DNA from: an uncultured Clostridia bacterium
GTDB lineage: Bacteria; Bacillota; Clostridia; Christensenellales; Pumilibacteraceae
NCBI GenBank assembly: GCA_947588325.1
Contig: CANPYH010000046.1
Location: 1-10,007, forward strand
Reading direction: 5' to 3'
DNA: 10,007 nucleotides
Shown: positions 1-6,536 of the stretch, piece after piece
Layout of the letters: each line of letters opens with the position of its first letter
Position numbering within the stretch: position 1 is the stretch's first letter
Notes under the pieces: model-generated
Told to the model about the DNA's origin: nothing
What the model saw: only the letters and a program-made list of their open reading frames with translations
Databases searched by the model: none
Translations under genes and position numbers: made by a program

Positions 1-38
1 CCGAAACTATGTGTTATAGTTAAAAAAGTAAATCAATA

Positions 39-49
39 GGGGGGGGGGG
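39..49 (+). repeat. G11 homopolymer in the ribosome binding site region
   Basis: Eleven consecutive G residues lie seven bases upstream of the ATG at 57. No other AGGAGG-like sequence is present between 1 and 56, so the tract, with the A of the preceding ATA, must serve as the Shine-Dalgarno site if one exists. A tract of this length is prone to slipped-strand change, and a gain or loss of G would alter the SD-to-start distance but not the reading frame. The AT-rich sequence upstream holds TATAGT at 15-20, a possible -10 box whose -35 would fall outside the window, and an inverted repeat AACTAT/ATAGTT (5-10, 16-21). Tract length may also be a sequencing error. Confidence 0.75.
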
Positions 50-56
50 TAGCCAT

Positions 57-773
57 ATGAATATCGTCATTGTCGAAGACGATACGGACGCGTCCGATAA
101 GCTGAAAAATTATCTGAATAAATACGGCAAGGACGAGAACATAGTCTTTGATATCTCATGCTACACGGACGGCGAAACCTTCCTCAAAAACTATCGCAAA
201 GAGAATGCGGGGATAGTCTTTCTCGATATCGAACTGCCGAACATAGACGGTATGTCGGTAGCCAGGCAGATTCGGGAGGTAGACGCGTCGGCGGTAATTA
301 TCTTCGTCACCAAGATGGTGCAGTTCGCCGCCAAGGGCTACGAAGTGGACGCGCTCGATTTCCTCGTTAAGCCCGTTGTGTATCCCGAGTTCGCGCTGAA
401 GATGCGCCGCGCCGTCAATATCGCCCGAATGAACGAGGAAGAGGGGATATTGGTTCCCGTCAATAACGGGTTCTACCGCGTCGCTACGGACGACATTCTG
501 TTCGTCGAAATTATGGGTCACTCGCTTAAATATCAGCTCGCGGACAGGGTAGTGGAAGCGCGGGGGACGCTCAAAGAAGTACAGAAAATATTGGAAGGGC
601 ACGGTTTCGTGCGGTGTAACAGCTGTTATCTCGTCAATTCGCGGTATATAGACGCGGTGGAGGGATATCAGGTCAGTATCAAGGGGTTCACCCTGAAAAT
701 AAGTCAGCCGAGGAGAAAGACCTTTATGAAGGAGCTTATGAATATTTATCTCGGGAGCGGGAAAGGTGATTAA
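57..773 (+). CDS. LytTR-family response regulator (AgrA/VirR-like)
   Basis: A 238-residue DNA-binding response regulator. The receiver domain covers about residues 1-122: the acidic pocket is D8/D9, the phosphoacceptor is D57 in FLDIELPNIDG, and the conserved T85 and K105 (in LVKP) are present. A LytTR DNA-binding domain covers about 131-235, with the family signatures RCNSCYLVNSRYI near 186-198 and a C-terminal RRK near 219-221. Proteins of this kind bind direct repeats upstream of promoters, often for peptide quorum sensing or surface and secreted products. The next gene, 15 bp downstream, encodes a GHKL histidine kinase, so the two form a standard two-component pair. The start at 57 fits the receiver N-terminus (MNIVIVEDD); its ribosome site would be the G11 tract. 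The target genes are unknown, and the surface-protein genes downstream are candidates only by proximity. Confidence 0.95.
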   Translation: MNIVIVEDDTDASDKLKNYLNKYGKDENIVFDISCYTDGETFLKNYRKENAGIVFLDIELPNIDGMSVARQIREVDASAVIIFVTKMVQFAAKGYEVDALDFLVKPVVYPEFALKMRRAVNIARMNEEEGILVPVNNGFYRVATDDILFVEIMGHSLKYQLADRVVEARGTLKEVQKILEGHGFVRCNSCYLVNSRYIDAVEGYQVSIKGFTLKISQPRRKTFMKELMNIYLGSGKGD

Positions 774-788
774 GAGGAGAGCGGAAGA

Positions 789-2111
789 ATGAATATGCAA
801 CTTGTAATGTCCTGGTTTTCCTTCTATCTGCCCATGTTTTTTGTGCAGATAGTAACGGGGGAAGCGGTGCTTGCCTTTCGCCTTAACCGCCGAAAGCTCT
901 TTTGGGTGCGCGCGGGCGGCGGGCTTTTGGCTTCCGCGGCCTTCCTCTTTCTCGTAGCAATGCTCGCTTCGGTACTTCTCGCAGCCAGCCCCGTTCTCGT
1001 CAGCTTTATATACATCATAGTGTTCCTCTGGACGGTCGCGCTGCTTGCGTTCTGCTTCAAGGAGTCCTTCGGCACACTGCTGTTTTGCGGCGTAGCGGCA
1101 TATGCGCTGCACACTTTTTCCTATCGACTGTTCGGACTTATCGAACTTACGGGTTTTGTGCGGATAGTGACCGACGTCCTCGGCAATCACGGATATTTGC
1201 TGCTTTTCCATTCGCTCTTTGCCTTGATAATGGTGGGCGCATATTTCTTGTTCATACGCAACATAAACCGAAAGAACATTGCCCGCGTTCAGACTGCCAA
1301 AGTGATAGCGATTTCCACCGTGCTTCTTCTCGTTTCGATATTCTTATCCGATTGGATCAACCGCGTCAATTGGCAGAGCCTCGAACTCACAATTATATGC
1401 GATATATTCTCCTGTCTTTGCAGCGCATTTATTTTGTGCCTGCAATCGGGTATGTTACAGCAGGTCGGCTATCAACAGGAGTTGGAGGTCGTCAACGAGC
1501 TTTGGAAACAGGACAGGAGACAGTACGAACTCTCCCGCGAGAGCATAGACCTTATCAACGTTAAGTGCCACGACCTCCGCTTTATTATTCAGACGCTGCG
1601 CAAGGGGAACGGGGTGCCCGACGATGAACTTGCCGAGATCGAGAACGCTATCTCGACATACGACGGAAAGGCAAACACGGGCTGCGAACCGCTGGACACC
1701 ATACTGACCGAGAACAGCCTCTATTGCCAAAAGAACGGCATAACCCTGACTTGCATGACCGACGCTTCCAAGCTCTCCTTCATCTCTTCCACCGATCTCT
1801 ATTCCCTCGTCGGCAATATACTCTCCAATGCGGTGGAGGCGACGGTTAAAATTCCCGACGTGGAGAAGAGAATAATCAACTTTCAGGTCAAGCAAGTGGG
1901 CAACCTTATCCTTGTCGCCGCGCAAAATTATTTCGTCGGCTCCCTCGACGTGCAGGACGGCGTGCTGATTTCGCACAAAGAGGACAGACAAAATCACGGC
2001 TACGGCATGAAGAGCATAAGAATGCTGGTTAAGAAGTACAACGGCGGCATTGACATTCAGGTCCACGACAATGTGTTCTATCTGCAAATATATTTCCCGT
2101 CGGCGGCTTGA
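789..2111 (+). CDS. Membrane sensor histidine kinase, GHKL ATPase (AgrC-like, HPK10 type)
   Basis: A 440-residue sensor kinase. The first 220 or so residues are strongly hydrophobic and form about six or seven membrane segments, as in AgrC-type receptors. A linker helix (about 224-258) precedes the phosphoacceptor histidine H261 in KCHDLRFII, the variant H-box typical of LytTR-partnered kinases. The ATPase domain follows: N-box VGNILSNAVEA at 341-351 (N343, N347) and a G-box-like HGYGMKSI at 403-410. The classic DxGxG motif is not seen, and the corresponding position reads AAQNYF near 378-383, as is common in this kinase class. An AGGAGA ribosome site lies nine bases before ATG 789; the ATG at 795 is an alternative. 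It presumably phosphorylates the regulator encoded just upstream. The ligand is unknown. No AgrB- or AgrD-like gene is present in the window, so calling it a peptide receptor is unproven. Confidence 0.94.
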   Translation: MNMQLVMSWFSFYLPMFFVQIVTGEAVLAFRLNRRKLFWVRAGGGLLASAAFLFLVAMLASVLLAASPVLVSFIYIIVFLWTVALLAFCFKESFGTLLFCGVAAYALHTFSYRLFGLIELTGFVRIVTDVLGNHGYLLLFHSLFALIMVGAYFLFIRNINRKNIARVQTAKVIAISTVLLLVSIFLSDWINRVNWQSLELTIICDIFSCLCSAFILCLQSGMLQQVGYQQELEVVNELWKQDRRQYELSRESIDLINVKCHDLRFIIQTLRKGNGVPDDELAEIENAISTYDGKANTGCEPLDTILTENSLYCQKNGITLTCMTDASKLSFISSTDLYSLVGNILSNAVEATVKIPDVEKRIINFQVKQVGNLILVAAQNYFVGSLDVQDGVLISHKEDRQNHGYGMKSIRMLVKKYNGGIDIQVHDNVFYLQIYFPSAA

Positions 2112-2135
2112 CACGACAACTTATCAAATCCTCGC

Positions 2136-2165
2136 TCCCTCGCAGAATATGCGGGGGATTTTTTT
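2136..2165 (+). terminator. Intrinsic terminator after the two-component operon
   Basis: An 8-bp stem (TCCCTCGC at 2136-2143 with GCGGGGGA at 2151-2158, one T-G wobble) closes a 7-base loop and runs directly into seven T residues (2159-2165). It lies 24 bp past the kinase stop codon and separates the signalling operon from the lipoprotein gene. Confidence 0.92.
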
Positions 2166-2202
2166 AGATTATGAATTTCACTTTGAGTTTATGGCATAAC
2201 TA

Positions 2203-2231
2203 TTGAATTTCGCCCATTTCCGACTTATACT
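2203..2231 (+). promoter_or_regulatory. Sigma-A-type promoter of the lipoprotein gene
   Basis: TTGAAT at 2203-2208 and TATACT at 2226-2231 are separated by exactly 17 bp, close to the TTGACA/TATAAT consensus. Transcription would start near 2238, about 27 bases before the ATG, leaving room for the AGGAGG ribosome site at 2251-2256. The hexamer AACTAT (2198-2203) overlaps the first base of the -35 box and also occurs at 5-10, ahead of the regulator gene; whether this means shared control is untested. Confidence 0.8.
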
Positions 2232-2264
2232 CGCCTTAATCTAAATAAACAGGAGGAAAAAATT

Positions 2265-4475
2265 ATGCAAAAAGCAAGAAAGGCATTAGTCGCCGTTCTG
2301 ATCGCGGCTTTGCTGGTCGGCATTTCTTTGTTTGCGCTTACTGCCTGCGGAGGCAGCAAGACGGCAAAGAGTATCGAGATCACAACGCCGCCCACCAAGA
2401 TCGACTATGTCGTCGGGGAGAGTTTTGATCCCGCAGGCATGGCAGTAAGTCTTGTCTATGATGATGACAGCAAAGAGGCGCTCGAAGCGTCCGCTTACAC
2501 CGTAACTCCGACCGGTCCGCTCGCAGCCAATAACAGAAGAATAACTGTGACGTACAAGACGGAGGACGGCAAAGACCTTACCGCAACGCAGACCATCACC
2601 GTACATAACAACGTCACCGCATTGTCGGTCAAGACGCCTGCGACCAAGACGGGTTATGTAAAAGGCGAAGTGTTCGATCCTACGGGTATGGTAGTCTCCG
2701 CTACATATGAGAATAGCGAGACCGCGGATATCGAAATAACTTCGGAGAACGCGACATACACCAAGACCCCGCTCACGGGCAGCGAGACCGAGATCACCGT
2801 TACCTATCAGGGCAAGGAAGTCAAGCAGGCTATCGAGTTCGCTACGGGCGTAACGATCAAGACCCAGCCCACCAAGACGGAATACGTCGCGGGCGAGCGT
2901 TTCAGCCCCGTAGGCATGGTCCTCGAGGTTACATATCCCAGCGGGAAAAAGGCTGATGTTACCGTATCGGGCAGCATAGCAACATATAGCACCGAGCCTT
3001 TCACGGGAAGCGAGAAGTCTGTTACCGTAACCTACGGCGGGTTCGAAGTTACCGTTAATATCTCCTTTGCAAACGGCGTGTTTATCGAAGCCGAGGACGG
3101 AATTATCGAGACCAACAGCACGCAGTGGTTGCGCGAAGATGCTAACGAAACATTCCCGAAAGAAAATCAGGCGTCAGGATATCTGTATGTCGGCGACCTC
3201 AGCTCGGGTGATTCCGTTTCCTTCATCTTCAATTCCGATAAGGCGGGAACGGGTGATATCTCCTTCCGTATGGCTTCGCAATATGTGAAGGAAGCAGAAG
3301 GCTGGACGCCGATCTTGATAGGCGACTGCCAATTCAATAAGATCTGCAAATTCAGCGTCAACGGCACCGATTATACCATTCCCGACTCCGCAGTCCTTCC
3401 GGGCGGCGGTGAGAGCGGCGGTCAGCCTAACACTTATCTCTGGACGAATTGGAAAGAGGTTGAATTTAATGATATAACCTTCGTCCGGGGCAGAAACATC
3501 ATAAAGCTCACCTTCATTCCTCATGACTACACCGATGTGGCGCAATCTGTCGCAGGTTCGTATGCAGGTAAGTTTACGGCTAACATTGACAGCTTGATTA
3601 TAAAATCGGAAGAGTGCACCGTATCTCCGCTCAAAGCGAAACTTGAAGTCTCCGCAACGAGCGCAACGCTTGAAACGAAGAGCGATGTCACCGAGTTTGT
3701 AGTCAAGGGAACGGCCGATTACGAGAATTATACCGAAGATGAAGTCAAAGATAAGCTGACGCTTCAAATCGGTGCAACTCAATTGTGGGGTGGTTGGTAT
3801 CCCATGTTCACCCCTGTGGACGTAGTGACCACCGTCACATTGACCGGTAAAAATTTCGAGATCCGCGCCAATGTCGATAAAATAGCGTCCAACGATGGAT
3901 ATACCGTCAACTTCATGGGCTCGGCGCTCACAATCGCAGGAGCAGAGAAATCGCAGGCTACCTGCACACACGGAGACTTCGAGACCGTAGTCGGAGATAA
4001 TGGAGCAATTACGCTTAAAGTTACGAGCAAGGTTGTATTCACTCCGACCGCCACCACGGCAGATATAGCTGTAGAAGGGGAGAAGGTTGTCGTAACCGTA
4101 ACGGGAACTTACGAAGCTACGGGATATGATAGCGACGAAATTCCGAACCTTCTCAAGAAAACTATGCTTGAGTTCCAGATGACGTCAGGCTATTGGCAGA
4201 GCACACAGTTCTATGCAATCGAGGCTACGGTTGGCGACGGCAATAGTTTTACCGCAAAATATGACGTCACTGCGCTCGGAAACGGCGGATACCTCTCACA
4301 CTTCGGCAACTCAAACACTAACTTTGTTCCCACTGCCAATATAGATGCGAAGACCGTCACTGCGGGTGGTCACACATACACCTTGTCTGCGGATATTGAA
4401 GGCGTGTCCGATCAGAACGACGCTTCAAGGTTCTACGGCACTGTCGGTCTTGTGATCGCGGACGCAACGGCCTGA
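2265..4475 (+). CDS. Surface lipoprotein with Ig-like repeats and CBM6/35-like module
   Basis: A 736-residue lipoprotein exported and lipidated at the outer face of the membrane. Residues 1-27 form a basic, hydrophobic signal peptide ending in the lipobox LTAC, with C28 as the lipidated cysteine, followed by GGSK. Three Ig-like repeats resembling the bacterial Ig-like group 3 type follow at about 35-113, 117-192 and 195-268; each has a PTK.xYVxGExFxPxGM core. Residues 272-447 look like a CBM6/35 carbohydrate-binding module: they open with VFIEAEDG, contain the strands DSVSFIF and DISFRMAS, then a W-rich stretch near 393-396, RGRNIIKLTF (408-417) and the closing NIDSLIIK (440-447). The rest (about 453-736) holds two related copies of a module I do not recognise. 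There is no catalytic motif and no LPXTG. A perfect AGGAGG ribosome site sits eight bases before the ATG. The likely role is glycan or cell-wall binding at the surface, inferred from domains. Confidence 0.88.
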   Translation: MQKARKALVAVLIAALLVGISLFALTACGGSKTAKSIEITTPPTKIDYVVGESFDPAGMAVSLVYDDDSKEALEASAYTVTPTGPLAANNRRITVTYKTEDGKDLTATQTITVHNNVTALSVKTPATKTGYVKGEVFDPTGMVVSATYENSETADIEITSENATYTKTPLTGSETEITVTYQGKEVKQAIEFATGVTIKTQPTKTEYVAGERFSPVGMVLEVTYPSGKKADVTVSGSIATYSTEPFTGSEKSVTVTYGGFEVTVNISFANGVFIEAEDGIIETNSTQWLREDANETFPKENQASGYLYVGDLSSGDSVSFIFNSDKAGTGDISFRMASQYVKEAEGWTPILIGDCQFNKICKFSVNGTDYTIPDSAVLPGGGESGGQPNTYLWTNWKEVEFNDITFVRGRNIIKLTFIPHDYTDVAQSVAGSYAGKFTANIDSLIIKSEECTVSPLKAKLEVSATSATLETKSDVTEFVVKGTADYENYTEDEVKDKLTLQIGATQLWGGWYPMFTPVDVVTTVTLTGKNFEIRANVDKIASNDGYTVNFMGSALTIAGAEKSQATCTHGDFETVVGDNGAITLKVTSKVVFTPTATTADIAVEGEKVVVTVTGTYEATGYDSDEIPNLLKKTMLEFQMTSGYWQSTQFYAIEATVGDGNSFTAKYDVTALGNGGYLSHFGNSNTNFVPTANIDAKTVTAGGHTYTLSADIEGVSDQNDASRFYGTVGLVIADATA
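2367..3068 (+). repeat. Three tandem Ig-like repeat units within the lipoprotein
   Basis: Three units of about 75-80 codons each repeat the pattern hydrophobic strand, P(T/A)TK, Y-V-x-G-E, FxP.GM, then V..Y and a closing VTY strand. The core motifs start near nucleotides 2391, 2637 and 2868. The second and third units also share a (L/F)TGSE.(E/S)(I/V)TVTY.G(K/F)EV segment, so they are the most recent duplicates; the first is longer and more diverged. Such repeats usually act as spacers lifting a binding module off the membrane. Confidence 0.8.
3666..4310 (+). repeat. Duplicated C-terminal module of unknown family in the lipoprotein
   Basis: Residues about 468-551 and 600-682 align by eye. 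Both have a V..(K)GT(A/Y) strand, then an acidic helix (YTEDEVKDKLTLQ in copy 1, YDSDEIPNLLKKTMLEFQ in copy 2), a W/Y-rich turn (WGGWYP, SGYWQS), an F-x-(I/A)-(R/K)-x-x-V strand and a closing (A)xN.GY..(N/H)F(M/G) motif. The acidic helix and the aromatic turn suggest a binding surface. I cannot assign a known family. The second copy carries an extra C-terminal extension of about 50 residues. Confidence 0.6.
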
Positions 4476-4512
4476 GCAGAGGTCATTTGAGCCATTGTTC
4501 TTAACGAAAACA

Positions 4513-4546
4513 CGGGCGGTCGATAAAGCCGACCGCCCGCATTTTC
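4513..4546 (+). terminator. GC-rich hairpin with short U tract between lipoprotein and esterase genes
   Basis: A perfect 10-bp stem (CGGGCGGTCG at 4513-4522 with CGACCGCCCG at 4530-4539) and a 7-base loop are followed by CATTTT. The stem is strong but the T run is only four long, so it may terminate partially. The next gene starts only 19 bases later and has an adequate ribosome site (AAGGAG at 4553-4558), with no separate promoter evident, so read-through into the esterase gene is likely. Confidence 0.72.
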
Positions 4547-4564
4547 CAAGATAAGGAGTATTAT

Positions 4565-5461
4565 ATGAAAAAAATAATCGCTTTTTCCGTAACACTCGCG
4601 CTGTCACTTGCTCTTGTATTGCTCGGCACCGCAATTTCGATAACGGCTCCCAAAACCGCATCCGCGGCGACTATCGGGGCGACCAAAGCCTGCGTCATTG
4701 TGCAGGGGTACGAATGGGGACCGGCAATGTCCAAAGTCGTGCTCGAGTTCGACGACGACGTTATGGGTGTGGAAAACGACACCTTTGCCGTTTCCTTCTC
4801 GGGCGCATACGGCGGATCCCAAGCGCGCACCGTAACGGCGGCATATAACAGCGACGAAAACGGCGTTAAGTCGGAGGATCCCACGCACTATGTCGCTATC
4901 GAAATGTCGGTCAAATATAACGCTAACAGCCCTTTTTCCTACAACATGAGTACGGGGCGCAACACCTGGGTTCAGAGTATCGCCTTCACGGTAACGGTCA
5001 ACTCGGGCAAGAGCTTCACCGTCGGCGACGTCGATTATCAGGGCGGCGACACCTTCAGCTATACCGCAAGAGAGGCGGACAGGAAGGTTCCGCAAACGGC
5101 GAGCTGGCATAAAGACACCGTCCACTACACGGGCGAGGGTAAGGACATAACATTGCAACGCGCAAGCTGGGCGCCCGAAGGCGCTGACAGCGACAGCGGC
5201 AAGAACCCCCTCGTTATCTGGCTTCACGGAGCGGGCGAGGGCGGCACGGACATAGATATCGACCTGCTCGGTAACGAAGTCACCGCACTTACCACCGAGA
5301 ACGAAACCAACGTCCAGCATTACTTTGCGGAGTACGGACTTGCGGGCGCATATGTGCTTGCCGTACAGACCCCGACCATGTGGATGGACGACGGAACGGG
5401 TAACTACAATAACGGCTCGGGCAGCGGTAAGCAGGAGAGTTACTACACCGAAGCATTGTGA
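4565..5461 (+). CDS. N-terminal part of the interrupted esterase (298 aa as read)
   Basis: If the TGA at 5459 stops translation, the product has a signal peptide, the Ig-like domain containing the QGYEWGP motif (47-53), and the first half of the hydrolase fold with HGAGEGG at 221-227. It ends in YYTEAL, at the helix that precedes the nucleophile strand. It lacks the catalytic serine, acid and histidine and the membrane anchor, so it would be secreted without esterase activity. Translation starts at ATG 4565, with AAGGAG six bases upstream. Confidence 0.7.
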   Translation: MKKIIAFSVTLALSLALVLLGTAISITAPKTASAATIGATKACVIVQGYEWGPAMSKVVLEFDDDVMGVENDTFAVSFSGAYGGSQARTVTAAYNSDENGVKSEDPTHYVAIEMSVKYNANSPFSYNMSTGRNTWVQSIAFTVTVNSGKSFTVGDVDYQGGDTFSYTAREADRKVPQTASWHKDTVHYTGEGKDITLQRASWAPEGADSDSGKNPLVIWLHGAGEGGTDIDIDLLGNEVTALTTENETNVQHYFAEYGLAGAYVLAVQTPTMWMDDGTGNYNNGSGSGKQESYYTEAL

Positions 5462-6163
5462 CAGGCTATAACGACGTACGTCGAGAGTAACCCCGACGTA
5501 GATACTAACAGAATATATCTCGGCGGGTGTTCCAACGGCGGTTACATGACCATGAATATGGCGTTCGAGCACGGCGATTACTTCGCGGCATTCTATCCAA
5601 TTTGCGAGGCGTATGACAACTCTCGCATAAGCGACGATATGATAGAACAGATCAAGGACTATAACATATGGTTCCTGCAATCGTATGACGATACCACGGT
5701 AAATCCTAACTCGTCCACCATTCCCACCTTCTACCGCTTGCTCGAAGCGGGCGCGGAGAACGTGCATTTCACGCTCACCGAGCACGTTACGGCGGTAGAC
5801 GATCCCACCGCGTCGAATAACGGCGTTACGGGAACTTATATGGGGCACTGGTCCTGGATTATGGCGTTCAATGACAGGCTCTCTACCGAGTTTGACAACA
5901 GCGCTATTACGGCGCAGAGCGACATAACACCCGCTAACTGCACCAAAGAGGGCAACCTCTGGGATTGGCTCGCCGAGCAAACCCGCGACGGCAGCAAAGT
6001 CGCTGACCACTTCCAGGGCGGTTCGGATCCTTCTGATCCTCCTTCGGAACCCGGTTCGGGGCTTCCCGCATATGCGATCGTGCTTACCGTAGTCGGTAGT
6101 GTGCTTGTTATAGGCGGCGTAGTCGTTGCGCTCATTATCGTAATGCGCAAGAAGAAGAACTGA
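5462..6163 (+). CDS. C-terminal part of the interrupted esterase (no independent start)
   Basis: This is the continuation of the esterase frame after the TGA: the DVDTNRIYLGGCSNGG strand and nucleophile elbow (S323 of the joined protein), the acid and histidine loops, and the C-terminal membrane anchor. The first ATG, at 5546, lies inside the nucleophile elbow, just past the serine, and has no Shine-Dalgarno site, so separate translation would give a 205-residue product without the nucleophile or a signal peptide. It makes sense only as part of the longer gene. Confidence 0.7.
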   Translation, partial: QAITTYVESNPDVDTNRIYLGGCSNGGYMTMNMAFEHGDYFAAFYPICEAYDNSRISDDMIEQIKDYNIWFLQSYDDTTVNPNSSTIPTFYRLLEAGAENVHFTLTEHVTAVDDPTASNNGVTGTYMGHWSWIMAFNDRLSTEFDNSAITAQSDITPANCTKEGNLWDWLAEQTRDGSKVADHFQGGSDPSDPPSEPGSGLPAYAIVLTVVGSVLVIGGVVVALIIVMRKKKN

Positions 6164-6177
6164 CAATCTCCCACCCC

Positions 6178-6239
6178 TTCTCCTTTCAGCGAAGGTCTGC
6201 GGGTTACTCCACTACCTACAGACCTTCCCGAAAGGAGAG
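6178..6239 (+). other. Long two-part hairpin downstream of the esterase
   Basis: The outer stem pairs CTCCTTTC (6180-6187) with GAAAGGAG (6230-6237), and two further flanking pairs extend it. The inner stem pairs GAAGGTCTG (6191-6199) with CAGACCTTC (6219-6227). A small internal loop separates them, and the apical loop is about 19 bases. No T tract follows, so this is not a standard terminator. It may stabilise the 3' end of the esterase mRNA or be a structured intergenic element. Confidence 0.65.
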
Positions 6240-6278
6240 TTAAGGCGCACCGTCAATTCCTCACAGGCGGTAGCCGAT

Positions 6279-6315
6279 AAAAAAGAAAAAGGCTTCTTAA
6301 TCAAGAGCTTCTTTT
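6279..6315. terminator. Weak bidirectional terminator-like hairpin
   Basis: A short hairpin (GC-T-TCTT with AAGAGC, 6292-6308, one bulged base, 4-base loop) has A6GA5 on its left (6279-6290) and TTCTTTT on its right (6309-6315). It therefore has a U tract in both directions, the better one on the minus strand. The stem is weak. No minus-strand gene nearby needs it. Confidence 0.4.
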
Positions 6316-6325
6316 CCTCCCCCTC

Positions 6326-6370
6326 GGAAGGACTATGAGCGATACTTTTGCTCATAGCCTTTCCTTTTTT
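6326..6370 (+). terminator. Strong intrinsic terminator upstream of the phosphodiesterase operon
   Basis: A 15-position stem pairs 6326-6340 with 6350-6364: CTATGAGC/GCTCATAG forms the inner eight pairs, then one A-C mismatch and six more pairs including a G-T. The loop is nine bases and six T residues follow (6365-6370). It ends transcription from the esterase region before the next promoter. Confidence 0.9.
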
Positions 6371-6422
6371 GCGGCGCAGAAAATTTAACGCTATTTTATT
6401 CGGATAAATTTTGCCGACCCCC

Positions 6423-6451
6423 TTGAAATATGCGGCTATCCGTGTTACAAT
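6423..6451 (+). promoter_or_regulatory. Extended -10 sigma-A-type promoter of the phosphodiesterase operon
   Basis: TTGAAA at 6423-6428 and TACAAT at 6446-6451 are 17 bp apart, and TGT directly before the -10 gives an extended -10 TGn. The predicted start near 6458 leaves a leader of about 79 bases before ATG 6537. It lies about 50 bp past a strong terminator, as expected for a new transcription unit. Confidence 0.8.
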
Positions 6452-6536
6452 AATATCAAGAAAGTTCGCCGTAAGCCGAAATCGCCTTAAACAGGTTGTT
6501 TACAGCGTTGGGCTGACGGCTGAGAAGGGGGCAGAA

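Larger units (their letters stand above)
4565..6163 (+). pseudogene. Secreted membrane-anchored serine esterase, interrupted by in-frame TGA
   Basis: Read through the TGA at 5459-5461 (codon 299), this is one 532-codon gene for an exported alpha/beta-hydrolase of the PHB-depolymerase/feruloyl-esterase type. In order: signal peptide (1-34, cleavage likely after ASA), an N-terminal Ig-like esterase domain (about 38-168), then the hydrolase with oxyanion-hole motif WLHGAGEGG (219-227), nucleophile elbow GGCSNGG with S323, acid D375 or D376 in SYDDT, and H428 in GHWSW. A Pro/Ser-rich linker (about 485-499) leads to a membrane helix (502-527) and a RKKKN tail. The frame after the TGA is undisturbed for 233 codons and keeps every remaining catalytic element, so the stop is recent, an error, or read through. 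TGA ends other genes in this window, which argues against a changed genetic code. Likely substrates are ester-linked plant or host glycans; this is inferred from the family. Confidence 0.82.

Noticed and set aside
156..1211. A 351-codon minus-strand open frame opposite the two-component genes.
   Set aside because: It spans two well-supported + strand genes and the gap between them, has no recognisable motif, and is a by-product of codon bias.
2166..2202. AgrA-style paired direct repeats upstream of the lipoprotein promoter (GAGTTTATG near 2184).
   Set aside because: Only fragments resemble the LytTR consensus, and no second copy at a one-turn spacing could be seen.
5459..5500. Selenocysteine insertion at the TGA; a 12-bp palindrome (5472-5483) begins ten bases downstream and could fold.
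   Set aside because: The palindrome gives only a 4-bp stem with a GTAC loop, and no apical GGU-type bacterial SECIS feature is visible. The position is a helix before the nucleophile strand, not a redox or catalytic site, so selenocysteine has no evident purpose.
4565..6163. Alternative genetic code in which TGA is Trp or Gly.
   Set aside because: TGG is used freely for Trp, and TGA terminates the kinase gene (followed by an intrinsic terminator), the lipoprotein gene and the esterase itself at expected places.
4604..6166. A 520-codon open frame on the minus strand across the esterase.
   Set aside because: Its translation is Arg/Val-rich with no domain, signal or ribosome site, and it mirrors the third-position bias of the + strand gene. 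The sense frame has a full set of esterase motifs.
6411..6536. TTG start at 6411 giving a 42-residue N-terminal extension to the phosphodiesterase.
   Set aside because: It overlaps a well-formed promoter, lacks a ribosome site, and would bury the clear signal peptide that begins at ATG 6537 behind AGGGGG.
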